From Cynocephalus volans (lineage: Eukaryota; Chordata; Mammalia; Dermoptera; Cynocephalidae), in NCBI RefSeq assembly GCF_027409185.1, contig NC_084464.1, forward strand, positions 43,747,095 to 43,811,094: DNA of 64,000 nt, read 5' to 3'. The notes below the pieces were generated by a model. That model saw only the letters and a program-made list of their open reading frames with translations, did not search any database and was not told the DNA's origin. This document shows, in pieces, positions 59,465 to 64,000 of this stretch (positions are counted from its first letter, which is position 1; the number at the start of each line of letters is the position of its first letter). A program made the position numbers and the translations under genes.

Positions 59465-62400
59465 TTATCATCTATATAACTAATTAACTGGGGGGGGGGG
59501 TGTCAGGGAATAGATGTACCTGCAACTGGCTGAGTCAGGGGGTACAGGCCAGGGTGGGGTCCATCCTCCATGGGGATCCCAAAGTGGAAGAGGAAGTCCA
59601 GGGAGGTTTGGGCTGGGGAGGGTGAAGGCAGTCAGAGACCTTCCCGAGAGGAACATGACAGTTGCTCCCCGAGGCCTGCAGTCTCCCCTTTCCCTTTCCA
59701 GGAATATCTTTCTCCTTACCTTGCACTCTCACCTGGGGGGTGCCATCAGCTGTGACCTGGATCTCCCATGTCCCTGTCTCAGGGGGGTCATTCATGGTCA
59801 CCATCCAGAACTGCCCAAAGCACTGAGTGTGACCTAGAGGACCCATGCCTTCCTCCTGGCCCTGGGAGACCCCTGGGGTGGGGGCAAGCAATTGTCATGT
59901 GAAACAATTTCTTCCCCTTAGTACATCCCCCTCATTCTCCCATCTCCAGTCTCAATTCTTCCCTCTGCCTTGAGACACACACGGAGGTACCTGCAGGGTT
60001 CTTGATCCAGAAACTGCTGATCTCCCCATGGATCCGGACTGTGACCTTCTGGAGCAGCCCATCCACACTGAACACAAGTGGCCTCCCAGGCACCACAACA
60101 GGAGGTTCCAGGGGAAGAGTCACCTTGGGGGATGGGCAGGACCAAAAAATGGGGGCGAATATAAGGCATGGAAGGAGGTGGGAGCAAAGACAGGAGAAAG
60201 ACAGGCGTATAGAAACCAAGTCACACATGGAGAAGGGATACCAGTGAGAGAGGGGTACAGGACCAGGCATGAAGTTATTATTGTCAAAAGTTGGAGGCAC
60301 GGGATGAGGATGAAGCGATCACTTCTGGTCCCCCTCTTAAAAGACAGCAGAACTTCCTGTGGTAGCTCTGAGGGCAGAATACTGGAGGCCAGGGTTGGGG
60401 AGGGGTTTACTGATATGGAAAGGCAATGTGGAAGGTGGGCTAGTAGCCATGGATCACAGAAGGAAGGAAACTTCCTTTCCCACCTTAGTGACTGGAATGG
60501 CAACATAGTAATGGTAGCCATTCCACTTCCTCCAGTGAAAAGAGAGATGCAGTGTCACCACCCTTCAGCTATGAACTGAGAGCACCAGCCCCTCTGGCCC
60601 CCACTTACCAGGGCAGCCATGCTCTCCCCAACAATGGCTGCCACGTCACGAATGTTCTGGTCTTTAGTGAAGATCACCTCTCCTCCTGAGGCCAGTGCCA
60701 CTGCTTTGTAGGGCTCAAAACGCAGAGGGGACAACACCTCACGTCGAGCTCGGCCCTGAACCCTTGATGGGTCTTCAGTCACCAGGAATGTTACCTGTGG
60801 CCAGAAGAGAGCCCAGTGTTTGAGGTGTCCAAGTGCCATCTACTATTGTAAATGAAGACCCCTGTGCTCATGCTTTGTCCAGACTTGATTAGTGGTAAGG
60901 TCTCTCTGTCTACCCTCTGGCTGCTAGGGCATGGTATCCCAATGACATAACCCCTTGGCTTTCAGTTGGTAGTCAGCCACCCCCTTGTAACTGTCACCAT
61001 ATTTCACAGTGGATTTTTGGCAACTAGATCCCTAGTTCTTCAAATGGTTTATTGGGCAGGTTCAAATAGGAATTCAGCACCATTAAGGATAAGGCCTCTC
61101 ACTCTTGAATATTGTTAAAGGTATCAGGAAATGTCACATTCGTTGTCTGATTCTCCCACCCCACCCCAAGGCTGGATGGACTACCATAATATGGTACGAA
61201 CCTTGTTATGAGTTGTCACAGGATCTCTCACAGCCCTGAGTGACTAACACTGGGTCTCCTACCAGCTATGCTCACCCTGCAGCGCCGTTCCTGAGTCAGG
61301 GATTCCACCCGGTTGGTGAGAAAGGCATCCTTGGGGGAGGCATCAGTGAAGACAAAGATGTCCGAGAGTGGAGGTGTATGCAGCAGGGCCAGCTGAAAGG
61401 GAGGGAAAGGGCTGGTGTTAAAAATGCCAACAACAACCCCCCACTGCTGAATCTGACTGGCTTTAGAAAAGAAAAGTGGCAGCAGCAGGGGAATGGGTAG
61501 AGCCAGGGAGCAGAGGGTAGAAGGCAATATGGCCCTGGAACCCTGGAATGAAGCTCTGAAGGTGGGTGGGATGGAGTAGGGAGTGGGGAGGTGCCAGGAA
61601 TGGTCTAGCTCCCCCTGGTGGTGGGTCCTGGAAAGGGGGTGATAAGATGGGAAGGGGAAGGAAAGGGACAGACCTCCAGGGCTGACAGGCACATCTCAGG
61701 CTCATCTCCACCGCCCAAGGCATGGATCTCATTGAGTTGTTGCCAGAAGCTATCAGGGTCACTGGTTGTAAAGACAGGGCCAAACCCTGGGGAGGGGGAA
61801 ATGAGGCTGAGATGAATGAGGAAAGAGCTCCCCTTATTCCTACCCAAGGCCACCTCCCCAGTGGAGAGGCCCACTGTGTTCCTGGGGGGACAAAGTATTA
61901 AAAACAATATTCCCTTATTGCTATATGCTATCCCCTTATATGGCTCCCTATATTCGTCATGGGGCAGGGCTGGGTAGGGCTGGGCTAGGTGCCCCTGGTG
62001 GGACAGTGGGCCTTCATCCCTTAACAAAATGGTGGCACTTCCTGTGGACCTGAGTTGGCCTTTATTGGGCATATGTTCATGTATGAAAAACAACTGGGAC
62101 CTCAGTTTCCTCATCAGAAAAGAGAGAGAAAATAATAGTACTTAACCAACAGAGGCTTACTGGAAGGATTAAATGAGTTGATTTTGTAAATCTTAGAATA
62201 GTGCCTTGGCACATAATAAGTGCTAAATTATTTTTATTTATTTTATTTTTTGGTGGCTAGCCAGTACAAGGATTGAAACCTGGACCTTGGTGTTATCAAC
62301 ACCACTCTCTACCCAACTGAGCTAACCAGCCAGCCCAAATTCTTAATTATTCATTTATTCATACCTTCATCAAACATGTAATAAGTCCCTATTAAATGAC

Positions 62401-64000
62401 AGCCACTATAAGATTTATGCAGACAAATCAGTTTCAAACTCTACCTTTAAGGGGCTGGCTAGTTAGCTCAGTTAGAGTGTGGTGTTGTAACACCAAGTTC
62501 GAGGATTCAGATCCCCGTACCAGTCAGGTGCCAAAAAAAAAAAAAAAATCCTACCTTTAGGGAATTCTCAGTCCAATGGGCATTTTATTTGATCATCATT
62601 TCAACCCTGGAAGTTAGGCAGGATAAGGCAGGTACTGACCCATTTTATGGATGATGAAACCGAGGCAAAGAGAGATTAAATGACCAGCCTATGTAAGGAA
62701 AGCAGAGACCATATGCCTAAGCAAGGATCAAGCATTAAACTCATGGAAACTCATTAAACTCAAGTGCTGCCGTTTTGGAGACAGTGAAAGAAGTAGATGC
62801 TTGTTTTCTATATGCACACAAGTATCCAGTAGAGGCTCACTCAGGACCACAGGAAGTACCACCATATTGTTAAGGAAGTGGAGCCATGAAGCCCACTTCC
62901 TCACCAGAGACCTTTACCCTAGCCCTGGACTCTCCTTCCCTCTACTGCTCTGCATAGACCACAGTTACCTGGGTCATGAAAGGGCACCAGGACGTAGTGG
63001 ACAGGCTCCATGGGGCTGCCCCGCCGCTGCTCCACAATGTGGCGAGCCTGTATTTTGGCAGCATTGATCTCCTCACCCATACTGCCCGTGGTGTCGAGGA
63101 CAAAGCTCAGGCTGGAGGCTGGAGTGATGTCCAGCAGCCTGGGGAGCAGGCCAGAGACACAGTGGAGGGTCCGTACATTTGTCCCCAGCCCCTGGTTTTT
63201 CAGCTCCCCCAAGAGCGCACGTCAAAAGGCCTATTTCCAGGAGGCCACTCACCTTGAGAAACCCCTGTCTCCCAGGCGGCTTCGCAGGAGGCTGAAGGCC
63301 TGGATGGAGGCTAGAAGTGCCAGTTTTGCAGCCTGGCGGTGCAGCATGTGGTGGGGGGAGAAGCCTGGGGATGTGCTATCCTTGTTGATGCCACCCCGGG
63401 GTAGCTGGGAGCTGCTCCGGTCAAAATGGCCCCCATGGCTACATTTCCCTGTATTGAGGAAAGAGATCTGGAGAGTGGAGGTCAAAAACCTCCAGAGTTG
63501 AGGTGCATGCCTCCTAACAAAATGAGGCCCTTTCTGATCTTGTGTTACTGTCTCACCCCTCAGCAAAGGATCGGCAGGAAATGATGACACTTTGTGGAGG
63601 ACAAATCTAGAGTAAATCTGGAGGGGCCAGTCACCACAGCACATGGTGGATCCTCTGATCTCTCCTGTCAGTCCCCCAAAGCTGCCCACAGCAACAGAGA
63701 AATCCTGTCAGCCAAGCAAGAAGCTGCTCCCCACCCCAGCAATCACAGCCTCCTTGGTGGGCCGTCACCCCACTCACTCCATCCCAATATCCTCTCCTTC
63801 AGTAAGACACCAAGGGCCTACAGAACTGAGATCCTATACATGATCAAAGGAAGTGACTTTCTCCCCTTTACTTCTGGGAGCTTTCCTGTCCTGGAGGTAC
63901 CTGGAGGTTTGGGGGGATGAGTGCCAAAGTAGCCAGAGGTAAGGAGTGTGAAGCCCAACAAATTCCTGGGGCAGCTCAACTCTTCACAATTGGAGCAGGT
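57901..64000 (-). CDS. VWA7: VWA7 (C6orf27/G7c), von Willebrand A-domain protein, C-terminal 683 codons
   Basis: Probably a secreted or membrane-linked protein with a von Willebrand factor A domain; its function is little known. Exons read leftward from the window edge: >64000–63901, 63448–63253, 63138–62969, 61786–61674, 61392–61276, 60794–60609, 60123–59991, 59872–59720, 59612–59520, 59062–58761, 58683–58544, 58356–58182, 58074–57901. They stay in frame over 683 aa of about 890. The VWA MIDAS motif is DTTGSMGEE in the 63138–62969 exon, with FTDASPKD further on. A hydrophobic C-terminus ([15 protein letters not shown]) could be a membrane or GPI anchor. The 5' exons lie past the right edge. 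The 61674 donor is GTCTGT, weaker than usual. Confidence 0.95.
59388..59466 (+). repeat. (CTAT)n tetranucleotide microsatellite
   Basis: About 17 perfect CTAT units, preceded by looser 'atctatacatctat' steps, in a VWA7 intron. A G-run follows at 59491–59500. Confidence 0.97.
62155..62215 (+). mobile_element. MIR-like SINE fragment
   Basis: 'ggattaaatgagttgatttt' and 'tgccttggcacataataagt', a MIR 3' end cut by the next SINE. In a VWA7 intron. Confidence 0.55.
62241..62336 (-). mobile_element. Monomeric tRNA-Ile SINE
   Basis: Minus-strand unit ending 'actgagctaaccagccagcc'. In a VWA7 intron. Confidence 0.85.
62452..62549 (+). mobile_element. Monomeric tRNA-Ile SINE
   Basis: 'gggctggctagttagctcag' plus A-tail. 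Flanks 'ctctacctttaag' and 'tcctacctttaggg' look like its target duplication. Confidence 0.85.
62575..62750 (+). mobile_element. MIR-like SINE
   Basis: 'cccattttatggatgatgaa' and 'ccgaggcaaagagagattaa' are MIR core text. In a VWA7 intron. Confidence 0.65.

Overview
This is a 64 kb stretch of mammalian nuclear DNA from the MHC class III region. Gene content, order and orientation match the human LY6G6–VWA7 interval: ABHD16A(-, 5' exons only), LY6G6F(+), LY6G6E(-), LY6G6D(+), LY6G6C(-), MPIG6B(+), DDAH2(-), CLIC1(-), MSH5(+), SAPCD1(+), VWA7(-, cut at the right edge). I traced every coding exon by hand from splice sites, reading phase and similarity to the human proteins as I remember them. Every gene that lies fully in the window reads open from ATG to stop.

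The host is very probably a colugo (Dermoptera, e.g. Galeopterus). The young SINEs are single or double tRNA-Ile-like units with A-tails, which fits the colugo CYN family. I see no Alu, B1 or Tu (7SL-type) SINE, which argues against primates, rodents and tree shrews. The only 7SL-like sequence is a near full-length 7SL RNA retrocopy. This assignment is inference from repeats, not from a database search.

Layout. 1–5.2 kb: first five coding exons of ABHD16A (a membrane lipid hydrolase), transcribed leftward. 7.2–11.0 kb: LY6G6F, an Ig-domain platelet receptor; its large intron 3 is a nest of retroelements. 12.8–20.8 kb: three small three-exon Ly6/uPAR genes in alternating orientation, probably GPI-anchored (LY6G6E, LY6G6D, LY6G6C). 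LY6G6E is a pseudogene in humans but intact here. 22.3–24.0 kb: MPIG6B, the ITIM-bearing platelet/megakaryocyte inhibitory receptor. 26.1–28.1 kb: DDAH2 with a GC-rich 5' region. 29.7–35.1 kb: CLIC1. 35.1–38.3 kb: non-coding spacer. 38.3–55.2 kb: MSH5, the meiotic MutS homologue, with 24 coding exons and a CCAAT-rich promoter. 55.7–57.2 kb: SAPCD1, close behind MSH5. 57.9–64.0 kb: VWA7, converging on SAPCD1.

The genes do not form one pathway. They are a tightly packed cluster with immune and platelet surface proteins on the left (LY6G6F and MPIG6B both act on platelets) and housekeeping or meiotic genes on the right. I see no LTR or retroviral element, CRISPR array, or novel multi-gene system. 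The points most worth a second look are the retained LY6G6E, the cysteine pattern of LY6G6D, the colugo SINE subfamilies, and a locus where a 7SL retrocopy and later a SINE used the same target sequence.
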